From Corythucha ciliata (lineage: Eukaryota; Arthropoda; Insecta; Hemiptera; Tingidae): DNA of 64,000 bases. Numbering within the stretch: position 1 is the first letter of the stretch; each line of letters starts with the position of its first letter. Under the pieces are notes generated by a model, which was not told the origin of the DNA, ran no database searches, and saw only the letters and a list, made by a program, of their open reading frames with translations. Shown here piece by piece: positions 33,893 to 43,628 of this stretch. A program made the position numbers and the translations under genes. The stretch lies in contig CM075942.1 in the NCBI GenBank assembly GCA_038030265.1, positions 63,988,926-64,052,925 on the forward strand, written 5' to 3'.

Positions 33893-34054
33893 TGGGTCTG
33901 AAGTCCAAGGATAAAGCTGGACGCATTCGGACCTTTTCGGGCTGCTTAATGTCCAGAAAATCTGCTAAATCTAACTTCAACGTGAAACGCTCATGAAGAT
34001 TTTATGGGGCTCTTCGTTATGGTACCACATAAAGCTGCCATTGCAAAGCTCTCT

Positions 34055-34061
<7 letters not shown>

Positions 34062-34108
<47 letters not shown>

Positions 34109-34385
34109 TACGGACTCATCTACCGAGCCCGCTGGCGTCTAAACTCGTGTGGCTCTTAACCATACCCTGGCACTCCATCAGCTGCGCACTTCACACCCGT
34201 ACTACGCGGGCGTTTCGGTTGATGCGCGGTTTGTCATACGCACACCGCCGTGAACGCCCACACGAAGCCGAGTGAGACGTGTCACAGCTCGCCGCAGACT
34301 TATAGTGTAATGGACAATAGCTGGATTCGAACCCAGGCCCGCTGGGTTACGAAGCGAGTATTGTATCCATTAACCATCGAGGCGC
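34062..34385 (-). mobile_element. Full-length tRNA-derived SINE, family 2
   Basis: A 324-bp insertion flanked by a perfect 14-bp target duplication GCTCTCTGAGAGTT (34048-34061 and 34386-34399). On the minus strand it starts with a tRNA-like head (A box TGGTTAATGGA, B box GGGTTCGAATCC), followed by a GC-rich body of about 200 bp, and ends in a poly(A) tail (poly-T, 34062-34103). The pure tail and exact duplication indicate a recent insertion copied by LINE machinery. It is unrelated to family 1 apart from the tRNA boxes. Confidence 0.95.
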
Positions 34386-34767
34386 GCTCTCTGAGAGTTA
34401 GGTATCGCATGCACTATTTCAAAGAAATACATAAAGAATCCGGGACATATTGCGTCCTTGGCTGGGACGCCGGACAATATTAGCCAAATTAGCAAACTAT
34501 GCGACTATCCGGGATTCCCCGTGACAGTTCGCAGGCCGGGATGTGGGGCAAAATTAGCCAAATTAGCAAATTTGACCCCGCGCGGACATTTCGCAACCCT
34601 ACTCATGCGACGCGCTTAAATTATAAATTTTGGCATCTTGAGGCTATGCTGTTCCTGCTTCCTATCTCAAAGATCTGTTCTGACGTACGGTTGTTGGCTG
34701 GATGCACTAAAAAAATGACAGTGAAACAGAGCAAGACGCTTGCGTGTTCCACAAATCCAGCTCTTGG
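34386..34767. other. Unassigned
   Basis: Contains two copies of AAATTAGCCAAATTAGCAAA-like words (about 34473-34494 and 34550-34570). No gene recognised. Confidence 0.4.
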
Positions 34768-34850
34768 GTAATTGGTAATTGAAAAAGTAATTCAACTACA
34801 GTAATTGTAATTTGTAATTATTAGTAGATTGGATAATTTGTGTTAGTGTT
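34768..34850. repeat. TAATT-rich sequence
   Basis: Similar in composition to 31600-31780. Confidence 0.45.
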
Positions 34851-35150
34851 CATTTTAATTGTGGTGTTTTTGGTCTCGACGTTGGTTGGTTATTTTTGAT
34901 AAGTTAGTTTTGTTAAGTTTTTCATTAGTTAATAATATCAAAAAAAGGTTGGTGGGGGGAGGGGTAGTGGACGCAGAGTTGTTGGAAGGGTGGGGTAGAC
35001 TTAAGTCGTATCGCTTCCCGAGTGTTTTTTGGCCGTTGTGTTTGGCCTTAGAGGTGAAGCGGTGCGTATCGATACTGTTTGTTATTGTATTTTTCTTTGT
35101 TAGCCGGTTTTTATTAATTTAATTTTATTGTGCGTTTGTTAATTATGAAA

Positions 35151-35205
35151 TTATAGGTAATGCTGATGAGGGGCACCGGGAATGGGCCCGAAATGCATTC
35201 TATAA
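35151..35205 (+). ncRNA. Candidate hammerhead ribozyme (type I, minimal stem III)
   Basis: The catalytic core is present with correct order and spacing: CTGATGAG at 35163-35170, a GGGC/GCCC stem II (35171-35174 with 35186-35189, 11-nt loop), then GAAA at 35190-35193. The core is followed by the palindromic TGCA (minimal stem III), TTC, and a strand TATAA (35201-35205) that pairs with TTATA (35151-35155) upstream, giving stem I. An alternative stem I uses ATG (35160-35162) with TAT (35201-35203), plus GGT (35156-35158) with ACC (35211-35213). Known biology: Penelope-like elements and retrozymes carry minimal hammerheads with very short stem III that act as dimers. No reverse transcriptase is nearby, so this would be the terminal remnant of such an element. 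Confidence 0.55.
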
Positions 35206-35431
35206 AAAACACCATGGCTGTATGGTTCAAAAATAAAGTTTATGGTCTACAAGTCGAAGCAACAGCCAAGGAAAGGATTTTGAACAAATTCCGAAATTTT
35301 CAGCCCATCCGACTTGGAGAATAGAACGTTCTACTGGTGATCAGCAAATAGTGTGGCTAAATATTCGATCGAATCCACGAAAGCGCAATTCTGGCGGCTA
35401 AAATTGAGGAAATTTGTGACTTCTGGAAGCA
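35206..35431. other. Flank of the ribozyme candidate and short family A stretch
   Basis: An AATAAAG word at 35232 follows the ribozyme candidate. Degenerate family A units (CGGCTAAAATTGAGG) resume at 35396. Confidence 0.45.
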
Positions 35432-35874
35432 AATGGGGAACTTGCATGAATGTCCGATTTGGGAGAAAAGTGTACCGGTGAATTGTCACGGTACACGGAT
35501 ATCAACGGTAGTTGCAGCCCGATTGGTGCATTTGGTGATTTTTAAATAAATTTCAAAGTTCTTCATGAGGGGATAGTTAGTACGAGGGGAAATGACGTCA
35601 ATCCCCACGTTTGAAGCATGTGATTAGAGAACTCTAACATTTTTTGTTTACTAATAACAAGAAAAATTGTCCCCCTGAAAATATGTCTTACCCCCCCTCT
35701 TCCGCACACCGTCCATTTCATTAAATAGGTTTGACGTTATCCCCACTCAAAATTTTTAAAACTGTGCTCTAAAAAAATCCTTGATTGATTCCAATGTTTA
35801 TTGTGAGCAATAGCATTGTGGCAGAGCCCTCTTCAAGGAACACCAATGCTTGAAAAATGTGCAAGTTCCCCGTT
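35432..35874. mobile_element. MITE family 'AATGGGGAACTTGCA', copy 2
   Basis: 443 bp, inverted relative to copy 1. Ends AATGGGGAACTTGCA / TGCAAGTTCCCCGTT. It splits a family A block: CGGC-type units continue directly after it. Confidence 0.88.
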
Positions 35875-36865
35875 CGCGGCTAAAATAGAGAAAATACTAT
35901 GATTCCCAAGTTTCTTTAGGTCCTTAAGAATATACTATAATTGAGAAGGCCCTCTAATGGGCCGAGTAGGCGGCAAAAAAATTGAAAAAGTGCTAAAACT
36001 GCAAAAAAGCGCTCATTCCGGTTTCTTGGTGCAACTTTCAGACCATAATTTAGAAAAAAATCGCTGAATCTCGGTGCATAGTGGCAGTTTTATGGCTAAA
36101 ATGTACCAAAAAACCGCTAATGTGCTGTTTTTGGCCCAAGCCCGCGGCTAAAATTGAGAAAAATCGCCTAATCCGTCGATGAAATTGAGTAAAAGCGCTA
36201 ATTCGCGAATAACCTGCTGTAGGAAAAACGTTAATTTGCGGATAAAAATGAAACGCGAATAAAGTTGAGAAAACGCCAATCCACATCTTCTAAAGGATAT
36301 TTAGAGGCTAAAACTAAGAAAAAGTGCTAATCCATAACTAAATTGAAATGAAATGGCCAATGTGGGGCTAAATGTAAAACAAAACGCCTTTCTCACGGCT
36401 AATATTGAAAAAATCACTAATTAGCGCGGCTAAAAATAAGGAAAACTCTAAATTTCAGCTCAAATTGAGAAAAAACAGGCTGATTCGCGGCTAAAAATTG
36501 AGCAAAACGCCACTTTGTAGCAAAAATTGATAAAAATCGCTAATTCATGAAATAAGCCCCGCTTTATCAATCGTTGATTAAAGGAGCTGACTAAAAACTT
36601 CATTGTTTCATGACAAAAATTATTTCCTCATGGTTCGCAGACGATTTGTCTAAATCAGTTCTTTAAATATCTTAATCGACAATTGATAAAGCGGGCGTCA
36701 AAATGATCATTTTACGTTCCATATCAGAAAACTGGTAATTCCCTGCTGAAAAATTGAGCGAAAGCGCTAATTCGCGGATAAAATTGACAAAAATCCCAAT
36801 ATAATGTTCAAATTTGAAAATATGCCGATTCTCGTGTGGCTAAAAGTGAGAAAAAGCACTAATAC
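35875..36865 (+). repeat. Family A minisatellite block
   Basis: Plus-orientation units, interrupted by a MITE at 36555-36697. It ends at the GC-rich motif of 36884. Confidence 0.8.
36555..36697. mobile_element. MITE with GCCCGCTTTATCAAT ends
   Basis: About 143 bp. Inverted ends GCCCCGCTTTATCAATCGTT / AATTGATAAAGCGGGCG, extending to about 25 bp with mismatches. No coding capacity. Inserted in a family A array. Confidence 0.82.
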
Positions 36866-36883
36866 AGAGCAGATACTAGGGGG

Positions 36884-36935
36884 CCTCATAGACTTATCCG
36901 CCCCGGACCCCGATAGTTGTACGTCCACCAGTGGC
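36884..36935 (+). repeat. GC-rich terminal motif
   Basis: GGGGGCCTCATAGACTTATC, then CGCCCCGGACCCCGATAG, then CACCAGTGGC. Right end of the block starting near 35300. Confidence 0.7.
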
Positions 36936-37631
36936 TGTGAAAATGTACTTTCCCCTCGGAGCCAAAATGCCCATTGAGCACATTAAAATATAATTCTCGA
37001 GAGGGTTAGCGTTTCAAAGCCCAAATTTCGTGGATTCGGATTCCAAAGAACCAAATTTCTCGGGTATTAATCACCCAAAAGGACCAACCAGAAGGACGAA
37101 ACAGTTGATTTCAGAGTCACATTCCTCTTCTTTTATGGTCTTGACTGGAATCGTCTTGGTTAGATGGCTAGAATTGACAGTTTTCACCCCTTTAAGCCCA
37201 AAATTTGAAGATTTGGCCCTTTGAAAAATCAATTTTGAAGGACTGATTCCCTCAAAATCGAAATTTGCGGGGTTGACTCCTTAAAAAGTCATATTACACG
37301 GGGTTCAAGATAGCAATTTCACTCGTTTGTGGCCTTCATAGAATCAATTTCGTGGATTCGGCACTAAAAAGGAACCCAGCTCTGGCTGGTGAACCCAATT
37401 CATGTTTTGGAAGGTGGGAACGATAATTTTTAGAAGGCAAATTCAACACGAAGCCATTTTTTTCTCGATTCCTCAATCACCGGGTTGGGGGAGCGCTGCT
37501 CCCCCTACCAGACCATTGTGGGAGCATTCGCTGACCCTGAACCCCACTTCCGCCGCTATTGCGTTTCACGTTGAAGTTAAGTTTAGCAGATTTTCTGGAC
37601 TTGAAGCATCTTTTTCTTTGGACTCCAGACC
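36936..37631. other. Unassigned
   Basis: Loose repetition of short phrases (CCAAATTTCTCG, CAAAATTTGAAG and similar) at about 37010-37300 suggests another very degenerate array. A short hairpin GGGGGAGC GCT GCTCCCCC lies at 37488-37506. No gene recognised. Confidence 0.4.
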
Positions 37632-39720
37632 CAATGCAGTAGTGTACCGAGGTACGTGGAGGGGGGGGGTCGCCCCGGACCCTGTATCAGACAAGAATCG
37701 GTAATATTCTTGGCTGTAGCTGCTAATAAGCGCTGATTCGTGGTCTCGCGATGCAACTTCCAGACTAAAATTAAGAAAAAAATCGCTGATTCGCGGTACA
37801 TGGAGGCCATTCTACGAATAAGTTGTGGAGATCAACGCAAAAGTGTTGTATTTGGGCAAACCCAGCGGTTAAAGTTGAAGAAAACACGATATAATATTGA
37901 CAAATGAAAGACGCTCTCAGGTTAAAATTGGACAAAAATGGCAAATTCACAACTAAAATGGCGTAAAATCGCCCATTCGCGTATGAAAAAGGGAATAGGA
38001 TGCTGAATGGCCGCAAAATTAGCACAAAAAGCTATTTCACAGCTGAAATTGGGAAAAATCGGTAATTTGCAATTTGCTGATATAAAGTTGTGGAAAAACG
38101 TTAATTCGCGGATAGAAAATGAAGGAAATCACTAATTCGCGGCAAAAATTGGAAAAATCACCAATTAGCGCAGCCAAAATTAAGAAAAACGTTAATTTTC
38201 AGAAATTAGGGAAAAGCGCTAATTCTCAGTTAAAAATAGAAAAAATTGCTAATTTGCAGCTTAAATTGAGTCAAACGCCAATTCTTGGCGAAAATTGACA
38301 AAACTCGGTAGGTAATGCACGGGTTGGAAACGCTACCACGCTGCTAAAATTTAGAAAAAGCGAAAATTCGCTGCTAAAATTGAGAAACATCACTAATTCT
38401 CGAATTAAGTGTCGTGAAATTTTTAATTTAAAAATGGTGATTTTTTGACAGAAATGGATGCATAGATGTAAATTTTTTGAGTTGAAAAAGGTTTGAGCAA
38501 AGAAATTTACATTTATAATTTAAATTCGCACCTTCTGAAGGCATTTTTGTGGCTAAAATTAAGGAAAATGGCAAATTCATGCTTGTCTACAAGTATAAAT
38601 GTTAAAAAATACGCTAATTCACGGTTATAGGACTGCCGCGAAGCAATAATCTATCCCTATAAAAGTTCTAAAAAATTGCTAATGCGGTGGTAAAATGTGA
38701 AAAACCGTTAATTTGCGGGTAATATTTAGAAAATAAAATAATCAGCCTGCCCCTCTATGCTGTAACTCTAGACGCGTGCGTTAGTGAAATAAATAAGGCG
38801 AATAACTGAAAGTAATCAGCTGAGAAATTTTGCTAACGCGTAAGCCTAAGCCTAAAAATTGAAAAAATTGCTAATTCGCGGCAAAAAATAAAAAAAATCG
38901 CCAATTGACAGCTAAAATTGCGCCAAACGCCAATTTGTGACTGAAATTGAGAAAATCCGCTAATTCACAGGTTTGAAACGCTACGACGCGTCACCGCTAC
39001 ATTTTTTAAAAAACGCTAATTCGCAGTTGAAATTGAGAAAAATTCTTATTTGCGCCAAAAACTGAATATACGCCAATTTGCGGATTCAGAAGGCAACCTT
39101 TCGGGCTGAAATTGAAAAAAAGCGCCCAATTTGTGGTAGTAGGCGAAGAAACCGCTAATTCGCGAGTAAACTGGGAAAAATCGCTCAGGCATTGCGTATA
39201 TGGTGAACCAAAAAAATCCTAATTCGAGAAAAGTCCCCCTATTTTGCGGCTAATATTGTGGAAAACGTTAATTTCCAGCTAAAACTGGGAAAAGTGCTAA
39301 TCCCCTAGTAAAAAAATTTAAAAAATCGGCAATATGCTGCTAAAAATGAGTAAAACGCCAAAACTCGTGGATAATTAAGAAACATCGCTCACTTTGCTGC
39401 TAAAGTTGAGAAAATGCGCAAATTCATGGTTATGGGTGGTGGTGGGGAAAAACCGCTAATCTGCGGCTGAAATAGAGAAGAACGATACACTCGGCCAAAA
39501 TTGAGAAAACGCTAATTTGCGTGTTGAGTCCAAAAATCGCCCTTAACTGAGAGATTGAGGCTATGATGAGGCCAGCACGATGTCCAGATTCAAGGGTGTG
39601 CTGGCTGGATGGAATAATGACTAAAATGTTAAATTACCCCCCCCCTCACCCTTACAAGAGTTCAATCTGATCCCCCTCCCCCCCTAGGACAATTCCTACC
39701 TACGCCACTGGTTCGGCCGG
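37632..39720 (+). repeat. Minisatellite-bearing unit, inverted copy 2
   Basis: Inverted partner of 31946-33892. Left end GCAGTAGTGTACCGAGGTAC, a G run and CCCCGGACCC. Right end CCTACCTACGCCACTGG. The interior is plus-orientation family A units plus the same AT-rich island (about 38400-38530). Confidence 0.85.
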
Positions 39721-39862
39721 AGATCGGGTCCCATGCCTGGACACTCGCCCGGTCAAAAACCGTTGATCTGGCAAATAGTCTTAACTTCTTCATAAATTAT
39801 TGAGAAATACTTTTGTTCGAACAACCGCGCCCTGTTAACCAGAATCCCCAGAATCCCCTTTA

Positions 39863-41111
39863 GGGGGATTCCCTAATTTGCTGACAGATAGAAAAGTCTG
39901 CTGACAACCCCGTCGCCCACATCAGAAAGGAACGAAACTCCCCACGTAAACGCCATGAGCAAAATGTCAAGTGCCACAAGGGTTAAATTATCAAAAATCC
40001 TGAAAGTACTAGTACTTCTTCCCGAGTAACTAACCAACCGGCACCTTAAACGCAACAGCTAAGGGTGCTCTTACATGTGAGAGTTGAACTCTCTGAAGAA
40101 GCCAGGTGCTCTCACGAAAACTCTCTGGCTCGTTTAGATTGACGAGTTAAGCTCTCGGAGATATTCTCGCAGTGGCGTAACAAGTTGGAGAGGTGATAGG
40201 TGGATCATCCCCTCCGGGAGGCCGTTTTTAGCCAAGTTTTTGCGATATCCCAGCAATAAGAAGGGCATTCCTTACAACACCCGTCCCCCGCCACTCATCA
40301 ATAGGCTGCGGACTGCCGGAATCGCCCCCTCCGGAAGGATTTCTAGGTACGCCCCTGTACTCTCGAGAGCAAACAACTCTCAAATGTAAACGCTATATAC
40401 TAATGTTTGTGTACTCATCTAATGGCATGGCGAACATTTCATTGATTGCAAATATGAGAAACGTTCACGATAGCATTAGCGGAGCTATTCCCAAAATCTC
40501 TCTATTACCACATAATGGCCGATTGAAGAAACACGTACCTACACAAAAAACGAAAAAAGGGACAACAACTGTTCTCGTAGGAACTGTCATCACCCTATGA
40601 AGTAATGGAAAGAGTTGTCAGCGGATTTTTGCGATAGTTACAGGGAAAGAAGTACTGATACTTCAGGATTTTTGGTAATTTGACCCTTGTGGCACTTGAC
40701 ATATTGCTGATGGTGTTTACGTGGGGAGTTTCGTTCTTGTCCGGTGTGGGGGAGGGGGTTGTCAGCAGACTTTTTATTCTGTCAGCAAACATTAGTGTTA
40801 GGTATTCGGGGGGAAGTACCTACTAGTACGTTCAGGATTTTTACCCTTGTGGCACTTGACGTAATGCTGGTGGCGGTGTTCACATGGGGAGTTTCAACCC
40901 CTTCCGACAAGTGGGAGGGGGTTGTCAGCAGATGTTTGTGTTAGTTACTCGGGGGGAAGTACTAGTACTTTCATGATTTTTGGTAATTTGACCCTTGCGG
41001 CACTTGACATTTTGCTGATGGTGTTTACGTGGCGAGTTTCGTTCTTGTCCGTTGTGGGGGAGGGGGTTGTCAGCAGACTTTTCATTCTGTCAGCAGATTA
41101 GGGACTCCCCC
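39863..41111. mobile_element. Foldback DNA transposon with ~170-bp inverted ends
   Basis: Long terminal inverted repeats start GGGGGATTCCCTAATTTGCT on the left and the complement of AGCAGATTAGGGACTCCCCC on the right. Both run through GCTGACAACC and TCAAGTGCC to AGTACTAGTACTTC. On the right the repeat is present three times in tandem (40600-40800, 40790-40960, 40940-41111), once on the left. The centre (40070-40420) has its own CTCTC-rich inverted pieces. No transposase. Foldback-type structure, superfamily not assigned. Confidence 0.8.
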
Positions 41112-41633
41112 GTTAAGGCGTTGAATGTGTAGGTATCCTTTACAATTGTTTAAGAATTCGCCTATCCAATTTCACGAGTTTCGGAGAAGCTCTCTAATGA
41201 ATTTTCCCAGAATTTAGAGACAGTTACGCAAAATGTTAGGTGGCACATTGGGTTGGTTAGTCTGATAAATGATCAACAAGTCAACAACTTGTTCAAAACC
41301 TTTTGCTTATCCTTCTTGTATATTTTGTTATCTAACTGCTATCTCTTTAGTAGAGCCCTATGATTTCATTCATTATTGTGGTTTTGGGCGTTTCCTGTCT
41401 AAAAATAACGAAAATCTTATGAAATAATTCTGTGAGCAGAGATCGGAAATATGAGCATGAGGTATAAACCGTGCGTTGAACAATTTGTTTTCTTATTTTC
41501 GTGGTCTTGCCTTCGGACTCAATCTTAATTTATAAGGTACACATTAATTATTTACTGAGCCTCTTGTAAAGTTAGGTCATTCTTCTCGCCTTTATGTGAT
41601 TTTGAACAGAACAGTGTAACGTCCAGCATCTAC
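41112..41633. other. 5' flank of the DUF1295 gene
   Basis: Unique AT-rich sequence that should contain the promoter and 5' UTR of the gene starting at 41634. No diagnostic element seen. Confidence 0.4.
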
Positions 41634-42786
41634 ATGGCTGTCGAAATCTTGGATATGGCCCATTTAGGCATTTGTGCAATCGCTACAGTGGCTATACAGT
41701 CCACGTTTTACGTTGTTGCTACATTATTTCAAACAGACAAGGGCACTGATTTTGCAGGATGTGGCAACTTTTTAGTCATTGCAGTTCTGTCTTATGCGCT
41801 GACTACCATTGGGAGTCCGGTAAGGCGAACCTCGAACAACCTTTGTTCACCGGCGTTCAAAATATCAATCATTTTGACAGGTTGATACGAGGCAAACGAT
41901 TATTACGGCCTACGCGTGCTGTTGGTCGATCCGATTGGGTGGTTTTCTCCTTTACCGTGTCCTGGCTCTTGGTCGGGACAAAAGGTTTGACGAAATGCGA
42001 AGCAAACCACTCGAATTTGCTATTTTCTGGATATTTCAAGTGAGTTAGTCGTGGCCAACAGTTGACCATATTGTGCATAGTACACGGGTTCTTTCGTGAT
42101 TTTAGGCAACTTGGGTTTACATTGTGAGCTTGCCTGTTATGATTGTCAACGCACCCGAAAATGCCGTGTCAAATGGAGCAACGGATGTATTCACAGGTGG
42201 TGACATTACCGGGATAGTTCTTATGAGTTTGGGTTTAGTCATTGAAGGCGTGGCAGATTTTCAAAAATACAGATTTCGTTCCAAAGCGAGTAACAGTGGC
42301 AAGTGGTGCGATGCAGGTATAACGATTTTCAGGTACAATTTTAATGTAAACACTGTCTAAATTCATCAATGGATGCAGGGCTTTGGAGATGTTCCAGGCA
42401 CCCCAATTATTTTGGAGAAATAGTCTTCTGGTGGGGCGCCTTTTCTCTATCAACCAGCGTGACCACGGGTTGGCAATGGATTACCGTTCTCAGCCCTTTG
42501 TACACGATGGGTTTGCTGCTTTTTCTGTCAGGACTTCCCATTCTCGAAAAAACAGCAGATGAGAGATACAAAGAGTATGAATTCCTCCATGAAGCATTCC
42601 TTTTTTCCTCATAAACTATTTGACTATTTTTCCATGTTTAGAAAGCCTGACTACATCAGATATAAGAAAACAACGTCGCCGTTGATACTTTTACCGCCGT
42701 CCGTGTACGGAGCTCTGCCGGACCCCGTCAAATTTCTCTTCTTCGAGTATCCCATCTATAATCACCTGCATTCGGCAACTGACTGA
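41634..42786 (+). CDS. DUF1295 / steroid 5-alpha-reductase-like membrane protein
   Basis: Five exons: 41634-41819, 41881-42039, 42106-42316, 42379-42574 and 42642-42786, 298 residues. All junctions are GT-AG, phases agree and introns are 61-67 nt. The protein is hydrophobic with several membrane spans. It carries the family signature near its C-terminal half, GLWRCSRHPNYFGEIVFWWG, related to the ICMT / steroid reductase fold in which the RHPxYxGE segment helps bind the cofactor. After it come LPILEKTADERYKEKPDYIR and a short tail ending SATD. Family members are multi-span endoplasmic-reticulum proteins. Substrate is unknown for most animal DUF1295 proteins, so I give none. An AATAAA signal follows two bases after the stop (42788-42793). 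It is convergent with the Gemin8-like gene. Confidence 0.92.
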
Positions 42787-42787
42787 A

Positions 42788-42793
42788 AATAAA
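42788..42793 (+). promoter_or_regulatory. Polyadenylation signal AATAAA
   Basis: Two bases after the DUF1295 stop codon, implying a very short 3' UTR unless a later signal is used. Confidence 0.6.
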
Positions 42794-43465
42794 AATAATT
42801 GACCAAAAGAAACTATAGAGGTACTTGACTTGGATGAACCATGGACTGCGCTCTCTCGAAAGCGCAGCCAAAATTGAGGCGCTTTTTTTTTACGGCAATG
42901 AGGAAGTTTCATGGGTCAGAACTTATTCATAAATCCATTTTTTAAGGCTTACTTATGCTAAAATAAAGCATAAATCGTGATCCGTTCGTAAAATAACCCA
43001 ACCCGTTCAAAAATACGCGATTTTTGAAGATTTAGGTCATTTCAAACACGCCAGCTAGCATGTTTGTGTCATATGCGCCTTCCGAAAAAAAAATCGCCTA
43101 CGTTGCTGTCGGAGAGCGGTTGTTGTGTTTCGTTGCCTTATTTTCTTACTAGAGCTCTCCAATAATGAAATAATGGAGGATAAACAGATGAGATATTTAT
43201 AGCCATGAAAAGGTTCGTTTTGGCGGGATTTCAAACATGCCAACTTTTGTTAATAAATAAAAAATATGTCTGAAGGGTTTTAAATTTTTATTTATTTATT
43301 TACGTGGAAGGATTGATATAGGCCTCATCTGAAAAAAATATCTGTTGAAAATGTGAAACTTCCTCATTGTGGAATAATCGCCAACTGAAGGAGGGCTCTG
43401 TGGTTCTTAAGCGTCTGGTACAACTTGTACACAAACACAACAAATACGTGTAGCTCTAAAGAACA
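42794..43465. other. Convergent intergenic region
   Basis: Between two convergent genes. Has a small hairpin CTGCGCT...AGCGCAG (42846-42867) and AT-rich sequence. No gene recognised. Confidence 0.5.
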
Positions 43466-43471
43466 TTTATT
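43466..43471 (-). promoter_or_regulatory. Polyadenylation signal for the Gemin8-like gene
   Basis: AATAAA on the minus strand, about 158 nt beyond the stop codon. Confidence 0.6.
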
Positions 43472-43628
43472 TTTTCAATAACTTAACAGGATTATGAAAA
43501 TAAAAACGAAATGATTTCGAATCATTATTCGTTTGATTGAGTTGCTTTGCACGTCTAACCAAGGTGGTGACAAAAAATTGATATCACGCCGCACAAATTA
43601 TAGTCGAATTGAATATTTTTGCCCAGTT

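Noticed and set aside
34310..34386. A tRNA gene on the minus strand
   Set aside because: It is the head of a SINE with target duplications and poly(A) tail. The anticodon arm does not pair.
34859..35122. 87-aa ORF before the ribozyme candidate as a Penelope-type protein
   Set aside because: No GIY-YIG or reverse transcriptase motif. Composition is that of random T-rich sequence.
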